A stretch of 64,000 nucleotides of DNA from contig JAFGGC010000001.1 of the NCBI GenBank assembly GCA_016930715.1, positions 124,001-188,000 on the forward strand, in the 5' to 3' direction. The notes beneath the pieces are model-generated. The model had not been told where the DNA came from. It did no database searches and worked only from the letters and a program-made list of their open reading frames with translations. The position numbers were made by a program, and so were the translations under genes. Each line of letters starts with the position of its first letter. Positions within the stretch are counted from its first letter, which is position 1. This DNA is from Endomicrobiales bacterium (GTDB lineage: Bacteria > Elusimicrobiota > Endomicrobiia > Endomicrobiales > JAFGGC01). Shown here piece by piece: positions 8,103 to 17,189 of this stretch.

Positions 8103-10525
8103 AAAAATATTTTTTGACTTTATTCTTAATACTTATGGCGGCGGGCATAGCGAACGCCGGAATACAGACCAACAAGGCCAACAGGGCGCTTGGCCAGACC
8201 AGCCTCACTTCGAAACTGACGGGCTCCGCCATAACCCAGATGAACAAGCCGGAATACCTCCTTGTGGACAACGAGCGGGACAAGGTCTATGTGTCCGACA
8301 CTATGAACAACAGGGTGCTATGGTGGAACACGATTGACTCGTTCAACAACGGCACTTCAGCCGACGGGTACCTCGGCAACGTGAGCACCGGAACAGCAGC
8401 CGCGGCGTACAAGCTTTTTCAGCCAAGGGGCCTTTCGATAGACAAGGACGGCAACCTCTGGGTGGCGGATTCGGGTTACAACCGCGTCGTGCGTTTCAAT
8501 GCCCCACTGACCAACGGTGCGAGCGCTCAAATAGTCTTGGGGCAGGATAATTTTATTCAGGCAAATTATGAAGTAAACCAAAACTCAACACGAAAACCTT
8601 ACGCAGTTGCGGTCGACACCACGACCGAAATCGTCTGGGTGTGCGATACGAACAGTCACAGGATTCTAAAATTCCACGGCACTCTTTCTAACGGAATGAA
8701 CGCCACGCTGTTCATCGGACAGGCGACCCCCAACGCGGGCAACGCTAATGGAAATGCGACGCTGGGCCAAGTCAAGGCCAACTCGCTTAACCTTCCTTCT
8801 GACATAGTCGTTGACGTCAGCTCGAACATATGGGTGGCCGATTCAGGCAACCACCGCATACTGAGATTTGACGCCCCTTCATCGGGCGGCGCGGCGGAAT
8901 TGGCCGACCTCGTAATCGGGGCGACTAACTTCGTTCTGGGAAACCCCAATTTAGGCCAGGGCACCAACGGCTGTACCGCCGACAGCCTCTACACCCCGCT
9001 CGGGCTCTACATAGACACGCAGGAGAATTCTCTCTGGGTGGCCGACAGCATGAACAACAGGGTTCTCGGCTACGACCTGACCAACGCGACAAACTCAATC
9101 AGCGCCGCGGCGGTATTCGGTCAGAAGGACTATACCTCCCGTCTCGGCGGCGTCGGAGCTGAGAAATTCGACTACTGCAGCGACCTGGCCTTCGACAAGT
9201 CCGCCAACCTCTGGGTAGCCGACAAGAACAACAGCAGGGTAGTACGCTATGACTACATGAAAATAAGGTCCGTGACCCCCGACAGGGCAAGGGTCGGCAC
9301 CCAGAAGGACGTCACCATCATTGGCGAAGGGATGCCCGAAGACGCGACGATACTTCTCCTCAAGGAAGGCGAAGAATCCATCATATCAAGCAGCACCACC
9401 ATCACGAATGAAAGCGAGGCCGCATGCACGTTCGATTTCACAAACGCCGCCAAGGGCAAGTGGGATATCGGCATTTCATATAACGATTACGCCGAGGGGC
9501 TCGCCGAAGGGTTCGAGGTTTTCGGCCTCACGGTCTCGCAGGCGACGCCTAACAGCGCCTTCAACGGGCAGGTGAAGTACGTGGAGCTCACGGGTGACGG
9601 CTTCCTTGACGGAACGCTGGTCGCCTTCTCAAAAAGCGGGCAGAACAACCTCGTCGTCTCGACGCCGACGGTCGTCTCCGAAACAAGCCTCACCTGCACT
9701 ATCGACCTCGCGGGCGCCGCCACCGGCTGGTGGAACATAACTGTCACGAGCGGCACTGAAACATCGACCCTCACCGACGGCTTTTTTGTCGGGACGTCGA
9801 CGCACTCGTTCAAGAACATCTCGCTTTTCGGCTACACCGTCCTGAGCATCTTAAACAGCAGCGTTGAAGCCACTATATACATACCCACCGGCACCTTCCG
9901 CTCGCAGGTGGGCCTTGCGATGTACCTGCCGGAAGCCATACCGCCGGTGAGCCAGAGCGAGTTCATCGCCACACCGGCCGCGGTGGAGATACTGGCCGAT
10001 TCCAGCGCGCAGGCGACCGACGAATTCACCCTCACGCTAAAATACGCCGAATCGCTGATAGGATACCTCGACAAGACAAAGCTCGTGATATGCTACTACG
10101 ACGTCAACCGCGCCCGCTGGATACAGATACCGTCCGTTTCCTACCCCGAACTTAACACCGTTGTCGGCAAGATGAAACACCTGAGCATTTTCTGCGTGAT
10201 GCAGAGGTCCCCGGAGCGGAACCTCTCGAATATGATAGTCTTCCCCAACCCCTACAAGCCCGACTCGGGCACGGCCTACGACAACCCCGCGCTCGGCTAC
10301 GGCGTGGTTTTCTCGGGAATGACCTCAAGGGTCCGCATAAAGATATTCACGATTTCGGGAGAACTCGTGAGAGACGTTGAAGACACCGACGGCGACGGGA
10401 TGTATTTCTGGGACACGAAGAACTCGGACAACTACGAGGTCGCCTCCGGCGTCTACATATACATAGTGACCAACCTCGACAACTCCTCCGACAAGGTCAA
10501 GGGTAAGCTCGCGATAGTCAGGTAA
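8099..10525 (+). CDS. Secreted NHL-repeat / IPT-like domain protein with FlgD/T9SS-CTD-like C-terminus, copy 2
   Basis: NHL motifs 'LWVADSGYNRVVRF'; C-terminus 'VFPNPYKPDSGTAYDNPALGYGVVFSGM...KGKLAIVR'. Paralogue of 4113-6530. Confidence 0.85.
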   Translation: MKKYFLTLFLILMAAGIANAGIQTNKANRALGQTSLTSKLTGSAITQMNKPEYLLVDNERDKVYVSDTMNNRVLWWNTIDSFNNGTSADGYLGNVSTGTAAAAYKLFQPRGLSIDKDGNLWVADSGYNRVVRFNAPLTNGASAQIVLGQDNFIQANYEVNQNSTRKPYAVAVDTTTEIVWVCDTNSHRILKFHGTLSNGMNATLFIGQATPNAGNANGNATLGQVKANSLNLPSDIVVDVSSNIWVADSGNHRILRFDAPSSGGAAELADLVIGATNFVLGNPNLGQGTNGCTADSLYTPLGLYIDTQENSLWVADSMNNRVLGYDLTNATNSISAAAVFGQKDYTSRLGGVGAEKFDYCSDLAFDKSANLWVADKNNSRVVRYDYMKIRSVTPDRARVGTQKDVTIIGEGMPEDATILLLKEGEESIISSSTTITNESEAACTFDFTNAAKGKWDIGISYNDYAEGLAEGFEVFGLTVSQATPNSAFNGQVKYVELTGDGFLDGTLVAFSKSGQNNLVVSTPTVVSETSLTCTIDLAGAATGWWNITVTSGTETSTLTDGFFVGTSTHSFKNISLFGYTVLSILNSSVEATIYIPTGTFRSQVGLAMYLPEAIPPVSQSEFIATPAAVEILADSSAQATDEFTLTLKYAESLIGYLDKTKLVICYYDVNRARWIQIPSVSYPELNTVVGKMKHLSIFCVMQRSPERNLSNMIVFPNPYKPDSGTAYDNPALGYGVVFSGMTSRVRIKIFTISGELVRDVEDTDGDGMYFWDTKNSDNYEVASGVYIYIVTNLDNSSDKVKGKLAIVR

Positions 10526-10534
10526 TCGTTTTGA

Positions 10535-10644
10535 CCCCGTTAGAGGCCCGCTTATTTATTCCAAATATCCGACAGAAATGTCAATCGTGTCAAAAAATAG
10601 TTTATACTTGAATTACCGTATATATTTGATGGCCTCTAACGGGG
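10535..10644. repeat. 14-bp perfect inverted repeat with ~82-bp spacer, MITE/TIR-like
   Basis: CCCCGTTAGAGGCC (10535-10548) and GGCCTCTAACGGGG (10631-10644). Confidence 0.75.
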
Positions 10645-10778
10645 CGAGATTTGACTTTCCGCGCCGCAAGAGCTAAAATTTATGTGTAGATAACCTACCG
10701 GGTGGAATTATTTTATAACTTACGCCTGTCCGCCCCAAGGGCGGTAACACATTACTCAAAACTCATTACTGATTTTAT

Positions 10779-13700
10779 ATGACACATTCTGAATTCGTAC
10801 ATCTCCACAACCACACCGAGTATTCCCTCCTTGACGGCGCCTGCCGAATCGTTGACGACCGCGGAAAACCGGCCGAGCTCCTGCACGTGATAGCAAAGGA
10901 GTTCAGGATGCCCGCCCTCGCGATAACCGACCACGGCAACATGTACGGCGCGATGGAATTTTTCTCGGCCTGCAGGGATTCCGGCGTGAAACCCATCATA
11001 GGATGCGAGGTCTACCTCGCGCCGGGCTCGCGTTTCGACAGGAAGGTCGAAAGAAACGGCAACGAGGGCGCGTACTACTACCACCTGACGCTGCTGGCGA
11101 GGGATTTCGAGGGCTACCAGAACCTGATGCAGCTCGTCAGCCTCGGGTTCCTCGAGGGTTTTTACTACAAACCACGCGTTGATAAGGAACTGCTGCGCAA
11201 GTATTCAAAAGGGCTGATAGCTCTTTCGGGATGCCTGAAAGGCGAGATAGCCGGCCTGCTCCTCAAGGAACGTTTCGCCGACGCCGAAAAGGCGGCCGCG
11301 GAATACGCCTCTTTGTTCGACAAGGGCTCGTTCTACCTTGAGATGATGGACAACGGCCTTCAGGAGCAGAAAGCCGTCATACCGCACCTGATGGAGCTCT
11401 CGAAAAAACTCTCGATACCGCTCGTAGCCACTAACGACTGCCACTACCTCAAAAAAGAGGACTCTTACGACCACGACGTCCTGCTCTGCATCGGAACGGC
11501 AAGGACGCTGGACGACCCAGCGCGCCTGAGGTTTTCGTCGGACCAGTTCTACTACAAGTCCCCCGCCGAGATGGCAAAGCTTTTTTCATACGCGCCGGAA
11601 GCCATAAAAAACACGCTGGCCATAGCCGATATGGTCAACCTCGACGTGAATTTCGACCAGCTCCTCCTTCCGCACTACCCCGTGCCTAAAGGCGAGACCG
11701 CCGAAAACTATCTGAGGAAACTCTGCGAAGAAGGAATGAAAAAAAGATACTCTTCCGTGACCGACACCCACACAAGAAGGCTCGAACACGAGCTCGGTAT
11801 AATAAACCGGATGGGTTTCGCGGCGTACTTCCTGATAGTCTGGGACTTCATACATTACGCCAAATCGAACGGCATCCCCGTCGGCCCGGGCAGGGGCTCG
11901 GGCGCCGGCTCTATTGTAGCGTACGCTTTAGGGATAACCGATATCTGCCCGCTCCACTACGGCCTTCTTTTTGAGCGTTTTTTGAACCCCGACAGGCGTT
12001 CGATGCCTGACCTCGACATAGATTTCGCCGACACGGGCCGCGACAGGGTGATCGAGTACGTGCGCAACAAATACGGCGCCAACAACTGCGCCCAAATCAT
12101 TACCTTCGGCTCGATGCAGGCGCGCCTGGTGCTGCGCGACGTGGCAAGGACGATGGGGTTCACGCCTTCGGAATCCGACAGGATAGCCAAGCTCGTCCCT
12201 TTCGGCTCGAACATCTACTCCGCGATGCAGGCGGTACCGGAACTAAAAACCCTCGCCAAGTCCGACGAGAGAATATCAAAGCTCCTTTCGACGTCCCAGA
12301 AGCTCGAAGGCCTAAAAAGACATTCCGGCGTGCACGCCGCGGGGATGGTCATAGCAAAGGAAGAGATTACGAAATACTCGCCCCTTGCCAAGGGTTCAAG
12401 GGACATAGTCACCACGCAGTACGACGGCACAATACTGCCGAAGCTGGGTCTTCTGAAGGTGGATTTCCTGGGCTTGAGGACACTCACCGTCATCGAAGAC
12501 ACGATGAACCTGATAAAAAAGGAACCAAAACCCGATTTCACGCTGGAAAACCTTGACCTGAACGACAAAAACACCTTCAAGCTCTTCCACGACGCGAAAA
12601 CCCTCGGCGTGTTCCAGCTCGAGTCCCGCGGGATGAGGGACCTCCTTCGCAAGCTCAAGCCCACCGACATCGAGGACATAATAGCCCTGATATCCCTTTA
12701 CCGCCCCGGCCCGATGGGCTCGGGCATGATAGACGATTTCGTCGCCAGAAAACACGGCAGGACAAAGATAAAGTACGAGCATCCGCTTCTTGAGCCGGTA
12801 CTCAAGGATACGTACGGCACGATCGTCTATCAGGAACAGGTGATGAGGATAGCTACGGAATTCGCCGGGTTCTCCGCCGGGCAGGCCGACGGCCTCAGGC
12901 GCGCGATGGGCAAAAAGATCCCCGAAGAAATAGAAAAGCAGAGAGAAAATTTCGTGAACGGAGCCAAGTCCAAGAACATAGACAGGAAGCTCGCCGAAAA
13001 GATATTCGACCATATAGTCCATTTTGGCGGCTACGGCTTCAACAAATCCCACGCGGCCGCCTACGGGATGCTCTCCTACCAGACGGCGTACCTCAAGGCG
13101 AACTACCCTCTCGAATACTTCACGGCGCTCCTGAATTCGGAGATAGGCCGCTCGGTCGTGGGCAAGGAGGACGAGGAAAGCAAGCTCGTCACCTACATAC
13201 AGGACGCCGACAAGTTCGGCATCGCGGTGCTCCCGCCCGACATACAGAAATCGGAGACAACATTTAAAATAGAGGACGGGAACATCCGCTTCGGCCTCTT
13301 GGCGATCAAGAACGTCGGCGAGGGAGCGGTCGAATCGATAGTCGCCTCAAGAAAGAAGAAACCCTTCAGGAACTGGGAGGACTTCATCAGCCGCATAGAC
13401 CTGCGCGCGGCAAACAGGAAAGTCCTTGAATCGCTGATAAAAGCCGGCGCGTTCGATTCCTTCGGCTCCAAATACACCCAGCTGCGGGCGGATCTGACGG
13501 CAAAACTCGACAAATCCCTCGATTGGGCGGTAAACCACAAGAAGGACACCTCCATCGGGCAGGGACTGCTGTTTGAAGCCGAAGAAATCGCGCATCCGGA
13601 CATCAATAACGTGAAAACCGAGCCGTGGTCGGAGCACGACGCGCTGTCGCAGGAAAAAGAGGTGCTCGGCTTCTTCCTTTCCGGCCACCCGCTGGCAAAG

Positions 13701-14288
13701 CGCCAGCACGACCTCGTCGCTTACTCCCAGTTCCGGCTCGACAGGCTGCCTAATCCCGCCACGGACCCCAGGGCTTCGGGCCTGATACGGGTATCTGGTA
13801 TGATAATAAGCCTCAAAAAACTCGTAACGCGCGAAAAAAAGGAGCAGTACGCCCGCTTCAAGCTCGAGGACCTGCACGGCGAGATCGAGGTCGTGGTGTT
13901 CCCGAAAGCCTTCAGAAATTTCGCGAACTACCTCGTCCAGAACAACATCGTCGTAGTCAAGGGCAGGCTGTCCAACAGGGATTCCGAAAACGAGCTCCTG
14001 GCCGAAGACATAATGAGCCTTGAAGAGGCGAAAAAGAAGCTGACGCCCTATATCGGCTCAATCCACATAAAGCTCACCACCACCGGGTTAGAGGACGAGT
14101 CGCTCGAGTCCATAAAAAAGATAATCGGCGGCTACCCGGGAAAATCACCCATCATTCTTGATATTTCCGTGCCAGGCCAGGGCGAATATTCCATAGAGAC
14201 CGACCTGAGCGTCAAATTCGGCACGCAGTTCTTCACGGAAGTCGAAAAACTGCTCGGCCCCGAATCCTGGGAAATAAGGTCAATATAG
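10779..14288 (+). CDS. dnaE: DNA polymerase III subunit alpha
   Basis: PHP start 'FVHLHNHTEYSLLDGACRI'; 'GPGRGSGAGSIVAYALGITDICPLHYGLLFERFLNPDRRSMPDLDIDF'; OB-fold C-terminus; 1169 aa. Confidence 0.98.
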   Translation: MTHSEFVHLHNHTEYSLLDGACRIVDDRGKPAELLHVIAKEFRMPALAITDHGNMYGAMEFFSACRDSGVKPIIGCEVYLAPGSRFDRKVERNGNEGAYYYHLTLLARDFEGYQNLMQLVSLGFLEGFYYKPRVDKELLRKYSKGLIALSGCLKGEIAGLLLKERFADAEKAAAEYASLFDKGSFYLEMMDNGLQEQKAVIPHLMELSKKLSIPLVATNDCHYLKKEDSYDHDVLLCIGTARTLDDPARLRFSSDQFYYKSPAEMAKLFSYAPEAIKNTLAIADMVNLDVNFDQLLLPHYPVPKGETAENYLRKLCEEGMKKRYSSVTDTHTRRLEHELGIINRMGFAAYFLIVWDFIHYAKSNGIPVGPGRGSGAGSIVAYALGITDICPLHYGLLFERFLNPDRRSMPDLDIDFADTGRDRVIEYVRNKYGANNCAQIITFGSMQARLVLRDVARTMGFTPSESDRIAKLVPFGSNIYSAMQAVPELKTLAKSDERISKLLSTSQKLEGLKRHSGVHAAGMVIAKEEITKYSPLAKGSRDIVTTQYDGTILPKLGLLKVDFLGLRTLTVIEDTMNLIKKEPKPDFTLENLDLNDKNTFKLFHDAKTLGVFQLESRGMRDLLRKLKPTDIEDIIALISLYRPGPMGSGMIDDFVARKHGRTKIKYEHPLLEPVLKDTYGTIVYQEQVMRIATEFAGFSAGQADGLRRAMGKKIPEEIEKQRENFVNGAKSKNIDRKLAEKIFDHIVHFGGYGFNKSHAAAYGMLSYQTAYLKANYPLEYFTALLNSEIGRSVVGKEDEESKLVTYIQDADKFGIAVLPPDIQKSETTFKIEDGNIRFGLLAIKNVGEGAVESIVASRKKKPFRNWEDFISRIDLRAANRKVLESLIKAGAFDSFGSKYTQLRADLTAKLDKSLDWAVNHKKDTSIGQGLLFEAEEIAHPDINNVKTEPWSEHDALSQEKEVLGFFLSGHPLAKRQHDLVAYSQFRLDRLPNPATDPRASGLIRVSGMIISLKKLVTREKKEQYARFKLEDLHGEIEVVVFPKAFRNFANYLVQNNIVVVKGRLSNRDSENELLAEDIMSLEEAKKKLTPYIGSIHIKLTTTGLEDESLESIKKIIGGYPGKSPIILDISVPGQGEYSIETDLSVKFGTQFFTEVEKLLGPESWEIRSI

Positions 14289-14294
14289 ACTTCA

Positions 14295-14373
14295 GGTAAA
14301 TGGTAAAAGGTAAACGGTGAGAGTTAATGACCTGCCGACCTTAACCTTCAGCATTTACCATTTACCTTTCAAC
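14295..14373. repeat. Degenerate GGTAAAT heptamer repeats in inverted arms
   Basis: aggtaaatggtaaaaggtaaacgg ... gcatttaccatttacctttcaac. Confidence 0.6.
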
Positions 14374-14386
14374 ATTCTTATTTGAA

Positions 14387-15451
14387 ATGCGGGAAATACT
14401 TTTTTCTTTTATTTTATTGGCAAGTATCGCCGCAATTACCGGGTCAGAAGAAGCCCGGTATTACACCACCCTGCCGACCGGCGAAGTGGCCTGCCAGCTC
14501 TGCCCGAGGGCCTGCGTCCTCCGTGAGGGACAGACGGGCAACTGCAGGGTCAGAAAGAACGTCAAAGGCAAGCTCCAGAGCCTCGTCTACGCCCGGCCCT
14601 GCTCGGTCAACATCGACCCCATTGAAAAAAAACCCCTTTTCCACTTCCTGCCGGCATCGGACACCTTTTCCATAGCCACGGTCGGCTGCAACCTGCGCTG
14701 CGTGTTCTGCCAGAACTGGACCATATCGCAGGCCGAGCCGGACAGCGTCGACACCAAGGAACTGCCTCCCGAAGACATCGTGTTCCTGGCACGGCAGAAA
14801 AAGTGCGCCTCGATATCATACACCTACAGCGAACCCACGGTTTTCTACGAATACATGTATGACTGCGCCTTCCTGGCCAGGGAACACGGCATAAAAAACG
14901 TCTGGGTTACCTGCGGGGTCATAAACAAGAAACCGCTGGAGGACCTGTGCGGCGTTCTTGACGCCGCTAACGTCGACCTGAAGGGCTTCACCGACGCGAC
15001 TTACATGAAAATGGCGGCGGCGAAACTTTCGTACGTGCTCGGGACGCTTAAGACACTCAAAGAGCGCGGAGTGTGGCTTGAGATAGGATATCTAGTCATA
15101 CCGGAAGTAAACGACTCGGACAGTGAGATAGGCGAAATGGTAAAATGGGTGCGCGAGAACCTCGGCGACGACGTGCCCGTTCATTTCTTGAGGTTTTTCC
15201 CGATGCACAAGCTCACCAACCTCCCCCCGACGCCGGTCGCGAGCCTCGAGAAGGCCTACAATATAGCCAAAAACGCCGGCATTAATTACGTCTACGTTGG
15301 CAACGTGCCGGGGCACCCGGGCAACAACACCTACTGTCCGAAGTGCAAGAAACTCATCATCGAAAGGAAAGGCTACTTTTTAGCGCAGTTTCACGTAAAA
15401 AACGGCAAATGTGAATTCTGCGGCAAGAAGATCGCGGGAGTGTGGAAATGA
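14387..15451 (+). CDS. amrS: AmmeMemoRadiSam system radical SAM enzyme (AmrS-like) with hydrophobic N-terminal leader
   Basis: 'CQLCPRACVLREGQTGNCRVRKN...TVGCNLRCVFCQNWTISQAEP', CxxxCxxC-type cluster motif; N-terminus MREILFSFILLASIAAITGSEEA. Confidence 0.92.
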   Translation: MREILFSFILLASIAAITGSEEARYYTTLPTGEVACQLCPRACVLREGQTGNCRVRKNVKGKLQSLVYARPCSVNIDPIEKKPLFHFLPASDTFSIATVGCNLRCVFCQNWTISQAEPDSVDTKELPPEDIVFLARQKKCASISYTYSEPTVFYEYMYDCAFLAREHGIKNVWVTCGVINKKPLEDLCGVLDAANVDLKGFTDATYMKMAAAKLSYVLGTLKTLKERGVWLEIGYLVIPEVNDSDSEIGEMVKWVRENLGDDVPVHFLRFFPMHKLTNLPPTPVASLEKAYNIAKNAGINYVYVGNVPGHPGNNTYCPKCKKLIIERKGYFLAQFHVKNGKCEFCGKKIAGVWK

Positions 15452-15484
15452 ATCGGTTCATGGTCCGGAATCGGCGTAGAAGTA

Positions 15485-15552
15485 TTTAAACACTAAACTC
15501 AAAACAAATACAAACAGCCAAATCTAAAAAGTTTAGGGTTTAGGGTTTCAAG
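15485..15552. repeat. Degenerate TTTAGGG heptamer repeats in inverted arms
   Basis: tttaaacactaaactcaaaac ... aagtttagggtttagggtttcaag. Confidence 0.5.
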
Positions 15553-15577
15553 TTGCGATTAAAAATGGGAGCAATTC

Positions 15578-17104
15578 ATGAAAAGGACACTTTTCATTCT
15601 TTTCTTGTTTCTGTACGGATGCGGCAACGCGTCGGACATCAGGAAACCTGCCGTAGCGGGACAGTTCTATCCGTGCGACACCTGCGAGCTGACAGGCGTC
15701 GTCGACGGCTATATGAACGGCTGCGAGCCGGCCGACGTCAAAGGCGCGCCCGTGGCTATCCTCGTGCCGCACGCGGGTTATGTCTATTCGGCACGGACGG
15801 CTGCGCACGCCTTCAAGCTTCTTGAAGGGATGGACATCGAAACCGTCATACTGGTGGGCAACAGCCACAATTTCAGGCTTGACAAGGGCGCGGTCTATGC
15901 TTCGGGAAGCTTCAATACCCCTTTAGGGAACGTGGCGATAAACCAAAAACTCGCCAATAAACTCCTTGAAAACACCGCGCTTTTTGAAGACAACCCGCGC
16001 GCGCACGGGCCGGAGCACTCGCTTGAAGTAGAACTCCCTTTCTTGCAGAGAGCTTTGAAGGATTTCACCATAGTGCCCGTTCTATTCAGCGAAGCCGGCC
16101 TCAAAAGGTGCGAGGAGTACGGCAGGGCCATGGCGCGGGCCGTCAAGGAGCTCGGTATCGCCAGGAAAACCGTGATTGTCATCTCATCCGACATGTCCCA
16201 CTATCCTTCCTGGGCCAACGCCAACATGGTTGACGGCGCGGCTCTTAAAGCGCTTGAATCCTTCGACCCTGAACTACTTAAAAAAACCATCAAGGGATGC
16301 ATGTCGTCCTCAGTTCCGAACCTCGCCTGCGTCTTCTGCGGCGAGGAATCATTATACGCGGCGATGTACGCGTCAAAGGAACTTGGAGCCACCAAAGCAA
16401 AGGTTCTAAAATACACGAACTCGGCCGAGGCGAGCGGCGACAAGTCGCGCGTGGTGGGCTACGGGGCGGCGGTATTCCTTGACGAGACAAGGACCGCTGA
16501 AAGGCCCGCAAGAAAAGGCCCGGGGAAGAGAATACCGGAGGGTGTAAAAATGAGCGATTTCAAGGTCAGTGAAAAAAACCAGAAGGAGCTGTTGAAACTC
16601 GCGCGAGAATCCATAAGCCACTACCTAGACAAAGGCAAATTCTTGGACTACAAGACCAAAGACCCGGAACTCCTCGCGCCGGGGGCGGTCTTCGTGACGC
16701 TCACGCAGAACGGAGCCTTGCGCGGATGCATAGGAACGACCGAGGCGCGCTCCCCCCTTTACAGAGCGGTGCTCGAGCTCGCGGTGGCCGCCGCCGTCGA
16801 CGACTACAGGTTCAACAAGCTTACCCCAAGGGAGCTCGAAAGGACACGCATAGAGATATCGGTGCTCTCGCCGATGTCGCGCACCAGGAGCGCGGACGAT
16901 ATTAAACAGAACGTCCACGGCGTCGTGGTCAGGAAAGGCGGACGGGGCGGGCTCTTCCTTCCGCAGGTCTGGGAGCATTTTTCAAGGAAAGAAGATTTCC
17001 TGGGCGAACTGTGCTCGCAGAAGGCCGGCCTTTCCCGGGACGCCTGGAAAGACCCTTCGGTAGAGCTTTACATATTCACGGTATTCGCGTTCGAAGAAAA
17101 ATAA
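15578..17104 (+). CDS. MEMO1-family + AMMECR1 fusion protein, predicted lipoprotein
   Basis: Lipobox-like 'LFLYGCGN'; MEMO 'RKPAVAGQFYP...PHAGYVYSARTAAHAF...EHSLEVELPFLQ'; AMMECR1 'GAVFVTLTQNGALRGCIGTTEARSPLYRAV'. Confidence 0.92.
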   Translation: MKRTLFILFLFLYGCGNASDIRKPAVAGQFYPCDTCELTGVVDGYMNGCEPADVKGAPVAILVPHAGYVYSARTAAHAFKLLEGMDIETVILVGNSHNFRLDKGAVYASGSFNTPLGNVAINQKLANKLLENTALFEDNPRAHGPEHSLEVELPFLQRALKDFTIVPVLFSEAGLKRCEEYGRAMARAVKELGIARKTVIVISSDMSHYPSWANANMVDGAALKALESFDPELLKKTIKGCMSSSVPNLACVFCGEESLYAAMYASKELGATKAKVLKYTNSAEASGDKSRVVGYGAAVFLDETRTAERPARKGPGKRIPEGVKMSDFKVSEKNQKELLKLARESISHYLDKGKFLDYKTKDPELLAPGAVFVTLTQNGALRGCIGTTEARSPLYRAVLELAVAAAVDDYRFNKLTPRELERTRIEISVLSPMSRTRSADDIKQNVHGVVVRKGGRGGLFLPQVWEHFSRKEDFLGELCSQKAGLSRDAWKDPSVELYIFTVFAFEEK

Positions 17105-17105
17105 C

Positions 17106-17189
17106 AGCGTGCAGCGGATAGCGTTTAGCATATAGAAAACCATAATTTGTCTTTAAGCTGAACCATCCGATATGCGCTATACGCTATGG
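17106..17189. repeat. Degenerate AGCGTAT heptamer repeats in inverted arms, second arm overlapping a start codon
   Basis: agcggatagcgtttagcatatag ... ccgatatgcgctatacgctatgg. Confidence 0.5.

Noticed and set aside
15530-15552. TTTAGGG telomere-like repeat
   Set aside because: Only ~2.5 degenerate units in a bacterial intergenic spacer; fits the local heptamer-repeat pattern, not a telomere.
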